A stretch of 64,000 nucleotides of DNA. Source: Thinopyrum elongatum (Eukaryota > Streptophyta > Magnoliopsida > Poales > Poaceae). Position 1 is the first letter of the stretch; each line of letters begins with the position of its first letter. Made by a program: the position numbers and the translations under genes. The stretch covers positions 541,120,795-541,184,794 of the forward strand of contig CM022297.1 of assembly GCA_011799875.1 (NCBI GenBank), written 5' to 3'. Below, in pieces: positions 42,205 through 53,697 of this stretch. The notes below the pieces were generated by a model. The model was not told the origin of the DNA, ran no database searches, and saw only the letters and a list, made by a program, of their open reading frames with translations.

Positions 42205-43761
42205 TCACCCGGGAGGTGCTCCCATGCCTCCCATGAGAGACCCAAAACTCATGCCTCCCATGCCTCCCATGGTAGCTCCGAAGCCTCCCATGGCGTCCAT
42301 GCCTCCTAAGCCTCCCATGACTCCCATGCCTCCCATGGCCATCATTCTTTTTTGGACCAAGACTTCATCACGGGAAAGATTGATGAACTCCTTTTGCCTA
42401 TCATCGAAGGTAGATGTGTCCATGAAGAACAAGTACTTCTCCCATTCCAATAATCTAGCTCGCTCCTCCATGGCCAATTTCTTCTCCTCCAATGCCACCT
42501 TCCTCTCCTCGGCTGCCACCCTCCTCTCCTCATTTGCTTCCTTTCTTGCCTTCACAATAACTTCCATAGCATTCTTTAACTCATCATCTCCTCTCTTCTT
42601 CTTCTTTTCTTTTGCTTCTTTCTTATCTCCATTTGATCTTTTTGGCTTGGAGTAGACAACCGAGTTTGGTGTAGGGCTCCTTTTGCCATCATCACTTGAT
42701 GCCTCCTCCTCATCATCATCATCCAAATCAATAGTTGCCTTGCTTTTCTTGCTCTCCTCTAGGACATCACGGTTCTTCCATTTCTCTTCATCCTTCAACA
42801 CTTCGAAGCAATGGGGCAACACAAATGCTCTTTCTTTCTTGACCTTGCCTTTCTTGGTCTTCTTCTCTTCTCCTCGAAATAAGTTTTGTGCAATAGTGAG
42901 CTACAAACAAAAGAACAAGTTGGCACTTGAAACACCAAAGATGAAGCATGAACATGGAACAAAAAGAAATGGCACTTACCCTATCTCTATCATTAGTGCC
43001 ACTTGGGTTTATCGTGTCAACCGACTTCAGTGCCGACGCCCAATTTTGACAATCTTTGTTGATCGTCGACCACCGGGAGCGAAGTGATCTATCGGTGCAC
43101 TCAATTTCACTATTGTTGTGCAAATCAAAGAACTCCTTCATTCGGGCCCAATATGTATCTCTACTTTGGTCCCCTCCAACGTTGGCATCCATAGACACAT
43201 GCAACCATGTATTGCATAGCAAGACGTCTTCGTCAATCGTGTAGTCGCCCGCTCTTCCTTTCTGTGCATCGACGATACCTTCACCTTCCTCATTCACTTC
43301 ATACTCACGATCATCTTCATGCACTTCATTGGTTTGAGACCAATGAGAATTGTTGGAGCCAACACCCATAGTTGACATATATGTGTCATCATTGAAACTA
43401 CAAAGTATGATAAAAGAAAAACTAAATCAAGCTATCCATATGTATACATTTATCTAAAAACAACAACAAAAAAAGGGGGGACAAAATCATACCTTGTGGG
43501 CATTTCGTCAAACACCTTGTGCACATCGGCCGCCGGCGCAACAAATTGCGAGGTCTCCGGTGCATCGGTCGGCGGAGGCGCGGCCGGACGCCCTGCAAGT
43601 TTCTTCTTCGGCCGCCCAGAAGAGCCGTCTGCTTTGTTCTTCTTTTGGGACGCCGTCGCCGCCATCGCCTCCCCCGCATTCGGTCGCTTGGAGACGGAGG
43701 CCCGTGGCTTCATGGCGGGCGGCGGCGCGACGCCATCCTGCGAGGTCATCCGTGGCGCCAT
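42205..43761 (-). CDS. Harbinger ORF1: Myb/SANT-like, NAM-associated C-terminal protein
   Basis: Predicted exons 43761-43493, 43397-42980 and 42900-42205 join in frame (GT..AG; one donor is GTAAGT), giving 460 residues. The N-terminus is basic and proline-rich with a G-R-P-K-K-K AT-hook-like word. The middle part (about 135-205) is a Myb/SANT-like trihelix with E-D-V-L-L-C-N-T-W and R-S-L-R-S-R-W. The C-terminal part has a K/E-rich coiled coil typical of NAM-associated domains and a Met-Gly-rich tail of repeated G-G-M words. In PIF/Harbinger elements ORF1 binds DNA and helps import the transposase. Such proteins are often mis-annotated as host genes. It looks intact; the start choice is uncertain because the frame is open upstream. 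Confidence 0.75.
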
Positions 43762-44007
43762 CAAAAGGCCGCGCGCGAGACCGGTGCTTGGAGGACGAGG
43801 GGCGCCGGTGGCGAAGCCGAAGCTCAACCCCGCGCTGGGTTTGCAGCGGCGGCGATAGCGGCGGAGGGGTCGCGGGTGTAGGGAGGGGTTGGGGGGATGT
43901 CGGCGCGGCCTTCCATCGGTGGAATTTCGCCGGCGGCGGCGCGGGGCGGAGCGAAGGTGGGGCGGCCGGTGCGGCAGTTGGTCGCTCGCGCGTGAATCGT
44001 CGTTGTC

Positions 44008-44346
44008 CTGCGCGCGGGAGCTGGCGCAGCGAATACACCGCGCGCGATGCCGTTCTCCTCCGCGCGCTGAACAAGTTTCCCACGCGCGCGATTTTTGCGC
44101 GGCTGCTGGAGCGCCCGTTTCGGCCCAGCGCACGCAATAAAGCGGTTTTTTGCAGCGCGCGGCTAAGATAGCGCGCAGCATCTCCAACAGGCGCGCTATC
44201 TTAGCCGCACATTGGAAAAAACCGTTTTATTGCGCGCGCGGGACCGAAACGGGCGCTGCAGCAGTCGTGCTAAAATCGCGCGCGCGCTAAAGTTGGTTCA
44301 GCGCGTGGAGGAAAACGACATCGCGCGCTGCTTATTTGGTGCGCCT
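44008..44346. repeat. Fold-back inverted repeat in the Harbinger element
   Basis: Arms of about 160 bp, CpG-rich (CGCGCG words), face each other around 44178-44191. The centre reads AGCATCTCCAACAG, which is itself a copy of the element terminus. This suggests a second element end fused here. Confidence 0.7.
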
Positions 44347-44517
44347 GCTCGTGCGCGCTGCAAAATCTGGACAGCTGCGGGTAGGGCCGCCGGATTGGGC
44401 GCCGTGTTTTTGCGCTTCTAGTAAAGCAAAACACCAGCCCAGCGCGCTAAAACGCTATTTCGGCGCTGCAAAAAACCTTTAGCGCGCCGTGTAACTGCGC
44501 GTCTGTTGAAGATGCTC

Positions 44518-46555
44518 TAACCACCTTTTACATCATTAAGGGCCAAATCAGTGCTCTAATAGGTGCCCTATATGCAAAAAAAAATTCCAAATTTACAACA
44601 CCCCTCCAAAACAGCACCAAGTGTTGTAAATTTGCAACACTTGGGCCTTTGGAGCAAAACAATTTTGCAGCCGCTCGAAGCCCAATTGCCATCCGGAAGT
44701 TTCATTTCCTCTCGATCTCCTTTCTACTGCCCCCGGCTGAATCCGGCCAGCTCTGGCCCCTCCCCGCGCTGCTGCTCACCACCCCGTCTCCGCCTCGAAC
44801 TCCCCTTCGATTCCCCGGTAGGCGAGCTCCGCCTCCACACGTCGCGGCGGTGGTTTGCTTCCGGCGGACCGCCGCATGGCCCCTCCTTGCGGCCTCACGC
44901 CAAGCCCGTCTCTAGAGGTCCGGGCTCTGAACCCCCGGAGCTCCGGAGTGCGGGCTGCCTCGTCTCTGGAGGGGTCGGGAATCGGTGCCCCGGTACGCCC
45001 GAGCGTCTGGGTTGCTGCTGGCCACTGCTCTGGAGGGACCGGGCCTCCGGGGCCCCAGCACCCCTAGACCTCCGGGGCGTCAAGTGGCATCACCTTTGGT
45101 GGGGCGGATCTCTGTGCCTTTGGGCCCTAGAGCTCTAGGGTAAGCCCGGGCCTCCGGGGTACCCTGCGAGAGGGGACAACGGTTGGAATGTGGGTGAGTA
45201 TAAACGGCCCCCCTCCCCTTCTTCCACCTCCAAACTTATCAATTTCTCTTGAGCTTGCACACCATTGCTGACCTTGAAGAAAGCTCTCCTCCATTTATTC
45301 CTCCAACCAAATTCCTCCAAATCTTGAGGATTGAAGGAGGAACCCTAGATCTGCACTTCCACCAAAGCAAATCATGATCCTCCTACTTGCGCTTTACCAA
45401 ACTTGTTACTCTTGGATATTTGAGACTCCTAGGCGGTAGGAGTCATTTCCGGAAATTTCCTTGCGTGTGGTGTGCTCTGGTGAAGTTTTTAAAGGTCCGG
45501 TGGTCGCCTTCAGGACCAACCACAAGTGATTTGAGGCCAATCCGTTGGGGGTGGCTCGAGGGAGAATAGTGTGAGGCATTTGTGGCATTCGGGAAGCTTT
45601 GGCTCTTGCACCCCCTCCAACGGAGATTAGCACTCGCCCAAGAGTGTGAGCTTCCGGAACATCATCTGTTGCTCCACATGAAGTACTTGATGCGGATGGA
45701 GTCGTGGAAATGCTTCCCCCTCCTAAGCCTAACACCGCTCAATCCTACAAAGCCGCACCGTGAAACAAGTCCGCAACTTGACAAACACATTGAAATCCGC
45801 AACTTGACAAACACACTGAAATATGTTTCATATATTTGAAAATTACCAGTTTAATATATTTGAAATAATCAATTTCACACAATGAAACAACAAAAATCAC
45901 ATATTTCAAATAACCCGTTTCACATATTTTCACACACTAGAATAAGCAACTTGACAAACACTATGAAATAGATTGAGTGAAATAAGTCGATTGAAACATT
46001 GAGATTTCAACATGTTTGAAATGTATCCAAGATTGCTCTTGTTCTAAAGGTCTTGGCATCAGGAGTTCTAATATATAAAAAGTTTCAAAAAGGAAATTAT
46101 AATTTAAAAGATATGAATGATTGAAATTGTCAAAGAAAAAAATAAAAGGTAGGGATTTGTTGAGATAGAGAGGAGAAAGAATGGATTTATTATGTGCATG
46201 CACATACACTTTCGTAGGACCCACTCGTACCTTTGTACGACAAAACGCAGGCAACAGTACGCATGTGGAGTCTGTTACATGTACAAGTCAGCAAGATTGT
46301 CCGAGAAAATAAGGGAGATACCAAAGCGTGTGCAGCTGAATACATGAATATACTTTGGGATGGTGGGACCAATGCGCAAATCTCAAAGCAAGCAAACCGT
46401 GGATGTTTCGCCAGTACATACCACTTCATTAGAAAGCTCTTTGCGAGCTGGAATGTGGGTTTGTGGCCTTGTATATAAAACTGGAGGGAGTAATAGATAT
46501 GCTCGATAAGGAGGTTGCACGTGAGGAGCAGGGATCTATGTCTGGCAGAAACCTG
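44518..46555. other. Intergenic: MITE remainder, LTR-like cassette, no gene
   Basis: 44521-44660 continues the MITE-like target of the Harbinger insertion. About 44925-45145 carries the same 'ccggagctccgg' and 'tctgggttgctg' cassette as 30590-30740 and 35570-35680. 45768-45825 has two 29-bp copies of 'ccgcaacttgacaaacaca'. The rest is AT-rich with no supported gene. Confidence 0.5.
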
Positions 46556-46564
46556 TATATATAA
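46556..46564 (+). promoter_or_regulatory. TATA box of the gulonolactone oxidase-like pseudogene
   Basis: TATATATAA lies 58 bp upstream of the ATG at 46622, a normal plant spacing. A second candidate TATATAAAA lies at 46472-46480. Confidence 0.55.
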
Positions 46565-46621
46565 GGTCTACTGGCTACAAGCAAGTTGTACGCAGGTATT
46601 CATCCGTTCGAGACGTCAACG

Positions 46622-47597
46622 ATGTCGCAAGCACAAACACGAGCAACGGAGAGCTTGGCTGCTGTTCTCCTCGTAGGGATCCTGCTCCAGCTCGCCGGCT
46701 GCAGCCCTCCACCGGACCCGGTGACCTGCACGCATGGCACGTCCAACTGCACGGTCACAAACACGGACGGTCACCAACACGTACGGCTCTTTCCCTGACC
46801 GCACCATCTGCCACGCGGCCAACGTCACCTACCCGCGCACCGAGCTGGAGCTGGTCGCGGCCGTGGCGGCCGCGGCGTCCGCCAAACGCAAGATGAAGGT
46901 GGCCACCAAGCACTCACACAGCGCCCCCAAGCTGGCGTGCCCCGGCGGCAGCGAGGGCACGAATAAGCACCGCACGGCTGAACCGGACAGTTCGCATCGA
47001 CGCCGAGAGGCGGCTTATCACGGTGGAGAGCGGCATGGTCCTCCGGGACCTGATCAAGGCTGCCGCCGCAGCCTGGCTGTCCCTGCCGCACTCGCCGTAC
47101 TGGTACGGCCTGACCATCGGCGGGCTCCTCGCGACGGGCGCGCACGGGAGCGGGCTGTGGGGCAAGGGAGCTGCCGTGCACGAGTTACATGGTCGGTTTG
47201 AGGATCGTGACGCCAGCGCCGGCGTGCCACGGGTTTGCCACGGTGAGGGAGCTCGGCGCCGGTCACCCGGACCTGGACGCCACCAAGGTCTCCCTTGGGG
47301 TCCTCGGTGTCGTCTCCCAGGTAACTCTGGCCCTGTAGCCGCTGTTCAAGCGGTCGGTAACGTTCGTGAAGCGCGGGTGGCCGAGTGGGGCCGTCTCCAC
47401 GAGTTCGCCCACATGACAAGGCAGCCGCAGAACGGCACGGTCATCTACCGCCAGGACGACCGCGTCGACGTCTCGACACCGGGCAATGGCCTCAACGACT
47501 TGTTCCTTTTTCGCTCCGCCCCCACCGCCCTGCTCGTGGGCGCAAGAGCCATGGAGGAGCGACTGCAGGAGAACGGCACGGACATTGCCGGTGCGCG
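46622..47597 (+). pseudogene. L-gulonolactone oxidase-like gene, 5' part (broken)
   Basis: The family are FAD-linked aldonolactone oxidases, secretory in plants, linked to ascorbate synthesis. The N-terminus is a hydrophobic signal peptide. [21 protein letters not shown] and L-A-C-P-G-G follow, then the FAD-binding [14 protein letters not shown]. Lesions visible: a 16-bp tandem duplication near 46752-46784, a frame loss near 46960, an inserted base near 47187, and TAG (expected Gln) at 47336. The reading frame then continues to 47597, where a CACTA element interrupts it. The gene resumes at 58889. It is single-exon up to the break. It is unlikely to make enzyme. Confidence 0.85.
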
Positions 47598-47629
47598 CAC
47601 TAGTAGAAAAATGGTCTAATGTGAAGCAC

Positions 47630-47880
47630 ATTAGTTCTGGTTTGTAACTGAACCGGCACTAATGGTACCAGTTCCAACAGCTAGGCGGGCGGACTCATTA
47701 GTACCGGTTCGTGGCGAACCTTTAGTACCAGTTCGTGCCACGAACCGGTACTAAAGAGGTGGTGGCAGGCTATTGTCAGGCTGGGGCATCACCAGCACCT
47801 TTAGTACCGGTTCATGCCACGAACCGGGACTAGAGATGCACTTTTAGTACCGGTTGGTTATACGAACCGGTAGTAAAGGT
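47630..47880. repeat. 5' subterminal repeats of the CACTA element
   Basis: Multiple copies of TTTAGTACCGGTTCG and its inverted partner CGAACCGGTACTAAAG, several forming hairpins. In this superfamily they are transposase binding sites. Confidence 0.88.
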
Positions 47881-47885
47881 CATCC

Positions 47886-47893
47886 TATATAAA
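47886..47893 (+). promoter_or_regulatory. TATA box of the CACTA transposase unit
   Basis: TATATAAA directly follows the subterminal repeat array, ahead of a CT-rich leader (47915-47965). It is a likely promoter for the transposon genes. Confidence 0.5.
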
Positions 47894-48602
47894 CCTCTTC
47901 GTCGAGCCCGAACGCTCTGTTCTTTCCTTTCCTCTGCTCTGTTTTCTTCCTCTTCCTCTCGAGCTCACACTTCATTTTTGCCAAAATTTGTGAACATTTG
48001 AAGGCACCCCATCCATCCAAGTGATCACAAAGGTTGGCAACTTTGTTTTTTCATCTCTCATTGCTAGATTAGCTCTTGCAATGCTCTATAAGTATAGTGA
48101 TTTGTGGGTTTTATTTTGGGAGGAATTATATGTGGTAGTATTTGATTTATATGCAATTTGAGGCCAAAATAACTCTTAGTTTGCATATGTAGATGTGGTT
48201 TACTTAGTGTCTTTCCGTCTCCGTCCTAACCACCGTCGATCGCCCGCACCGTCCCGTCGCCGGCACCACCTTGTGGTGAGCCTCTTGTTCTTATCTTTTT
48301 TATATAAGAAAAATCATGTTGTGTGATTTAGATATATAGTAACTTGTATAATTATCTTACCCGTACGTTGTTTGTTATACATAGTGCCATGGTTTTGATA
48401 TCCGTCCTCGTCGGCCCTCGTCCAGATTATGATTCGGATGTGGTATATTCTCTTTTATAACTATTTGTTGCATTTCGTGTTTATGACAAATTATGCCCAT
48501 CAAGTTGACATAGATATTTTTATCTAGGAGGTATGTGAACCGGAAATTCCAACCGACCCTATTGTCGAGAGGTTAAATTTAGTTGAAAGAGAAAACGAGT
48601 AT

Positions 48603-48833
48603 TTGAAAGAAAAATTGAAAAGAATTGAGGGGAAGAAGATGGAATTGGAGTTGCATGTTGCCGATGTCGTCGATGATCACAAGATCAAGATGGAGAAAAT
48701 GCGCTTGAAGATTAGAAAGATTAGAAAATATGCCACTGATAGTGAGGCTTGGTATCATTATGCTGTTGGATCAATTGTTAGCTTAGTTGCGATCTTGATC
48801 GCATTTGTTGTTGCATTTAAATGCTTTAGCTAG
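48603..48833 (+). CDS. Small CACTA ORF: coiled coil plus C-terminal membrane segment
   Basis: It has 76 residues from the ATG; the frame is also open upstream to about 48531 with an E-P-E-I-P-T-D-P lead, so the true product may begin in an earlier exon. Residues 1-45 are K/E-rich and helical, and residues about 53-74 are a hydrophobic membrane-like helix ending F-K-C-F-S. Small proteins of this kind precede the transposase in many Triticeae CACTA elements. Function is unknown. Confidence 0.5.
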   Translation: MKEKLKRIEGKKMELELHVADVVDDHKIKMEKMRLKIRKIRKYATDSEAWYHYAVGSIVSLVAILIAFVVAFKCFS

Positions 48834-48930
48834 AGAGTTATTTGTATGTTTGTTTTATGAGAATAAGTGTTGTATGAACTTTATGTATGAACTTGTATTA
48901 ATTTGGTCTATTCGGTGTTGTGTAATGAAG

Positions 48931-51415
48931 ATGAGCCGGCAATGGATGTACGATGACCGATGCTCTCCCTAGTTCGTTAATGGCGTGCAAACTTTTCTCT
49001 TGCGGCTGAGGCAAACAAGCGGGCGGATGGTTTTATGCATTGTCCATGTGCTGGCTGTAAGAATGATCGGAGTTACTCTAAGTCAAAAACCATTCATGTC
49101 CACCTGTTTGAGGACGGTTTCATGCCCCACTATAATGTTTGGACCAAGCACGGAGAAAGAGGGGTTATGATGGAAGACAATGAAGAAGAAGAGGACGACG
49201 ACAGCTATCCTGACCATGGGTTCCCTGAATACGATGGTACAACAATGGGGGAAGAAGCTGAGCCGGCAATGCGGGAAGAAGCTGAAGAAGAGGCATCAGA
49301 TGAGCCCGCTGATGATGTAGGTCGGAAGTTGCGCAAGTGAAAAGAAGAAGAAGAAGTTACAGCGCATGTTAGAGGATCACAAGAAATTGTTGTACCCGAA
49401 TTACGAAGCTGACAAGAAAAAGCTGGGCACCACACTGGAATTGCTGCAATGGAAGGCAGAGAATGGTGTATCTGACAAGGGATATGGAAAGTTGCTGATA
49501 ATGTTAAAGAAGATGCTTCCAAAGGACAACGAATTGCCCGAGAGTACGTATGAAGCAAAGAAGGCTGTCTGCCCTCTAGGATTAGAGGTGCAGAAGATAC
49601 ATGCATGCCCTAACGACTGCATCCTCTACCGCGGTGAGTACGAGCATTTGAACGTGTGCCCGGTATGCGGTGCATTACGCTATAAGATTAGCCGCGATGA
49701 CGCTGGTGATGTCGAGGGCGAGCGCCCCAGGAAGAAGATTCCTGCCAAGGTGATGTGGTATACTCCTATAATACCACGGTTGAAATGTTTGTTCCAAAAC
49801 AAAGAGCATGCCAAGTTAATGCGATGGCACAGAGAAGACTGTAAGAAAGACGGGAATTTAAGAGTACCCGCTGACGGGTCGCAGTGGAGAAAAATCGAGA
49901 GAAAGTACTGGGAGGACTTTGAAGGTGACGCAAGGAACGTATGGTTTGGTCTAAGCGCAGATGGCATTAATCCATTTGGGGAGCAGAGCAGCAATTATAG
50001 CACCTGGCCTATGACTCTATGTATGTATAACCTTCCTCCTTGGGTGTGCATGAAGCGGAAGTTCATTATGATGCCAGTGCTCATCCAAGGCCCTAAGCAA
50101 CCCGGCAACGACATTGATGTGTACCTAAGGCCATTAGTTGAAGAACTCTTACAGCTGTGGAATGAAAAAGGTGTACGTGCATGGGATGAGCACAAACAGG
50201 AAGAATTTGACCTATATGCGTTGCTGTTTGTGACCATCAATGATTGGCCTGCTCTCAGTAATCTTTCAGGACAGACAAACAAGGGATACCGCGCATGCAC
50301 ACACTATTTGGATGATACCGACAGTATATATTTGGATAATTGTAAGAAGAATGTGTACCTGGGACATCGTCGATTTCTTCCGAGCAGGCATCCCGTAAGA
50401 AAGAAAGGCAAGCATTTCAAAGGTGAGGCGGATCACCGGACGAAGTCTCGCCACCGTACTGGTGATGATGTACATGATATGGTCAAGGATTTGAAGGTAA
50501 TCTTTGGAAAGGGTCCTGGCGGACAATCTGTTCCGAATGACACTGACGGATGCGCACCCATGTGGAAGAAGAAATCTATATTTTGTGACCTGCCATATTG
50601 GAAAGACCTAGAGGTCCGCTCTGCAATCGACGTGATGCACGTGACGAAGAATCTTTGCGTGACCCTGCTTGGCTTCTTGGGCGTGTATAGGAAGACGAAA
50701 GATACACCGGAGGCATGGGAGGACCAGCAACGTATGCACGGAAAAGACGGCATACATCAGGGTCATGCCAGCTACGCTCTTACCAAAGAAGAGAAGGAAA
50801 TTTTCTTTGAATGCCTGCTCAGTATGAAGGAATACATTTTACATGATCGCCCAAGATAAGAAGAGCACCAACCAAAATAGTGGTGTCCGCTTTAATGCAG
50901 CAACCAAGAGGGGAAAGGACACATATTATGGTTACATAGAGGAGATATGAGAACTTGACTATGGATGTGGTTTGAAGGTCCCTTTGTTTCGGTGCAAATG
51001 GGTCAATATGACACGAGGCGGGGTAACGGAAGACCCGCAGTACGGAATGACAATAGTAGATCTCAACAATCTTGCGTACGCAGACGAACCATTCGTCCTA
51101 GCCAATGATGTGGCACAGGTTTCCTATGTGAAGGACATGTCTACCAGGCCGAGAAAAAGAAAAGATAAGGAAGCGAATACATCATACGATGAGCCAAAGC
51201 GCCACATAGTTTTTTCAGGGAAAAGAAACATCGTGGGAGTAGATGACAAGACAGACATGTCAGAAGATTATGAAAAGTTTGATGAAATTGCTCCCTTCAC
51301 AGTGAATATTGACCCGAGCATCCAGTTAAATGATGAAGATTGTCCATGGTTACGGCGCAAAGGGACACACGCGAAGAAAAAGTTTCACACCCAAAGATCC
51401 CACTCTGGGATGTGA
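48931..51415 (+). pseudogene. TNP2-like CACTA transposase, internally deleted
   Basis: The N-terminus (R-Q-W-M-Y-D-D-R, then C-P-C-A-G-C-K-N) is the transposase-associated domain. Residues in 49366-50850 form the TNP2 (Transposase_21) domain, with H-A-C-P-N-D-C-I-L-Y, C-P-V-C-G, D-G-x-N-P-F and D-V-M-H-V-T-K-N motifs. At about 50858 the protein, which normally continues for several hundred residues, jumps to the C-terminal DUF4216-like part ending near 51360. Lesions: TAG at 48970, frame changes near 49000, 49340 and 50860, and TGA at 50948 (expected Trp). Transposase recognises the terminal repeats and cuts the element. This copy cannot work. Confidence 0.85.
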
Positions 51416-51574
51416 CCGGCTTCACTGTCGTCACTTTCTTCTCTAGTGAGTTTCCGGACTTATATATCTGAAAAGTCCCACTTTGGACAAACCGTAGGGA
51501 ATCTTTGTAATAGTTAGGGTGCTTATGTGTTTTGGCATTTGAAGTGTACTTTTGTGCTTCGGACAAACGTGTAC

Positions 51575-52183
51575 CTTTCTGACTTCATTTGCTATTTTTC
51601 AGCTCATTTACTGATTTTTTTTCAACTAAATGACCCTGAAATTGAAAAGCACTACAAATTAACTCTGAAAAGGTTGAAAGTTGGCATGGTATCATTATTT
51701 CACCCACATAGCATGTGCAAAAAAGTAGAGAGGGTTACGGCAAAAACTGGATGCACTTCGTGTATAAAATGGACAATCTCTTTCGAAGTATCAGGGTTTC
51801 GAACGAAAACTCATCTGTTATAAAGGCATTTTATTTTTTTAAACTTATTACAACTCCATACTTTTTGTGCTTTCAGTATGCACCATTCAAAGTCACGTCA
51901 TCAACTTTCAACCCTTTCTGACATCATTTGCTATTTTTCATGCATTTACTGATTTTTTTGAACTAAATGACCCTGAAATTGAAAATCACTACAAATGAAC
52001 TCTGAAAAGGTTGAAAGTTGGCATGGTATCATCATTTCACCCACATAACATGTGCAAAAAAGTAGAGAGGGTTACGGCAAAAACTGGATGCACTTCGTGT
52101 ACAAAATGGTCAATCTCTTTCGAAGTATCAGTGTTTTGGACGAAAACTCATCTGTTACAAAGGCAATTCATTTTTTTAAATAA
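51575..52183. repeat. Two direct copies of a ~270-bp block, period 339 bp
   Basis: 51575-51846 and 51914-52183 share 'gaaaaggttgaaagttggc', 'gcaaaaaagtagagagggtt' and 'caatctctttcgaagtatca'. It is non-coding and typical of the spacer downstream of CACTA transposase genes. Confidence 0.88.
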
Positions 52184-52733
52184 CCTAAGTATTACCAAAT
52201 CGAATATAATGATAAAACACACTAATATTAAATATAAGAAAAAATAATCACTGAAAAATCTAATTTTAAAGTAAAATTATTCACAAACTAGTGATTCACA
52301 TAAATTTCAAATAATTCAAATTTAAACTATTCAAAATTAAAAACTACTGGCACTAACAGAAAATTTGTAATTTTATGTACCTAAAGCAAAAATATTCACA
52401 AAGAAACTCTAAATACAGCAAAAAACAACTCAGAAATAAATAAAAGAAAATAAATAAAGCAGAAAAGAAAAAAAACTAAATAAAAAAAGCCCGCCTACTG
52501 GGCCACAGCGGCCTGCATATGACTAGAAACCCAATCTGTAGTTGGGCCAGGATGCAGGCCCGCTAGCCCAGTAGGCCCAACAGGGCTTGCAAGCAAAGGT
52601 AGGCCCAGAAGGCCTGCAATAGAGAGGAGCTCGAGACAACAGCCGCGGCGGGGCTTATAAGCTGGTGCGGGCGCCCCTCGGCTAGCAAGGTTGGACTAAA
52701 CTTGCCGCACCGCACCTGCGCCAGCGCACCCCT
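52184..52733. other. AT-rich then GC-rich CACTA spacer
   Basis: It has no ORF. 52490-52620 contains repeated 'gggccaca/gcaggcccg/taggccc' words and then GC-rich sequence leading into the internal subterminal array. Confidence 0.6.
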
Positions 52734-52891
52734 TTAGTACCGGGTCGTGGCTCCAACCGGTACTAAAGGGGGGTTCTTTAGTACCGGTTGCAGCCACCAC
52801 CTGGTACTAAAGGTGGTCGCTTCCCGCCGCTTGGCCTGGCCAAATTTGACCTTTAGTACCGGTTGGTGGCTCTAACCGGTACTAAAGGTCC
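52734..52891. repeat. Internal subterminal-type repeat array of the CACTA element
   Basis: Four or five TTTAGTACCGG(T/G)T and ACCGGTACTAAAG units followed by a TATA-like CTATATATAC at 52896, mirroring the 47630-47893 arrangement. It marks the start of a second transposon-like half. Confidence 0.85.
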
Positions 52892-53697
52892 GTCCTATAT
52901 ATACAACACTTACGAAAATTCCACTTTCTTCTTCTCTGTTCGTCTCCTCTGCTTCTTCGATCGACAGCGCCGCCGCCCCCCGTCGCCGCCTCCGTCGCGC
53001 GCCGTCCCCGTCGCCGCCCCAGCCAGTCCCCGTCGACTCGCGCGCCGCCCCCGTCGCCGGCCCGTCCTCGTCGCCGCACCGGCCCATCGCCGCCCCCCGT
53101 CGCCGCCCCCGTCACCTCGCCGCCCCGACTCGTCGCCCCGCTGTGAGACCCCCGCCATGGCCGGCCGCCCTCCCAAGACCGCACACACACACATGTACAT
53201 GTACACACACACACACACTTAGATGTTATATTTTTAGTTTTTAGTTTTTTTTTTCTGTTTTTCTGTTTTTTAGTTTTTTATACCAGATTTTGATGAATTA
53301 ATTATTAATTAGATTATGTCAAATGTTAGGTTTTAGATGAATTAAATAATTAGATTAATGTCAAATGTTAGATGAATTAGCTAGATATATTAATGTTAGA
53401 TGAATTAGTTTTTTATACTTTTAGTTAGATGAATTAGATATATTAATTAATGTTAGATGAATTAGTTTTTTATACTTTTGTCAAAATGTTAGATGAATTA
53501 GCTAGATATATATATTAATGTTAGATTAATTAGCTAGCTAGATATCATATGTCAAAGTTTGAATTTTGACATATGCAACGATATTTGATCGTCGACATAT
53601 GTCAAAGTTTGCATATAGAATTTGTATATAAGAAATCACAATCCAATCATTTAAAAAATGTTACATTAGCATATAGTATTTGTTCTCGACGTCAACG
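52892..53697. other. Leader-like GC-rich tract then AT-rich repeats
   Basis: 52950-53150 is a run of 'ccgtcgccgcc' words. 53183-53219 is an (AC)n microsatellite. 53285-53545 has irregular repeats of 'tgttagatgaattag'. No gene is supported; frames in the GC tract are compositional. Confidence 0.6.

Larger units (their letters stand above)
41692..44517 (-). mobile_element. PIF/Harbinger element lacking its transposase
   Basis: Terminal inverted repeats GAGCATCTCTAACAGGCGCG and (reverse complement of the right end) GAGCATCTTCAACAGACGCG are flanked by TAA on both sides (41689-41691 and 44518-44520), the 3-bp target preference of PIF/Harbinger. Both ends also share AGCGCCGAAATAGCG. The single gene is ORF1 on minus. 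The DDE nuclease ORF is absent, so the element would depend on a partner. A fold-back sequence occupies 44008-44346. Confidence 0.85.

Noticed and set aside
43450..44187. Full 245-codon frame from 44187
   Set aside because: The part upstream of 43761 is CpG-rich compositional reading in the fold-back region. Only 43761-43493 splices sensibly into the Harbinger ORF1.
52863..53222. Frames in the 'ccgtcgccgcc' tract inside the CACTA element
   Set aside because: All six frames are long there because of simple-sequence composition; no conserved motif.
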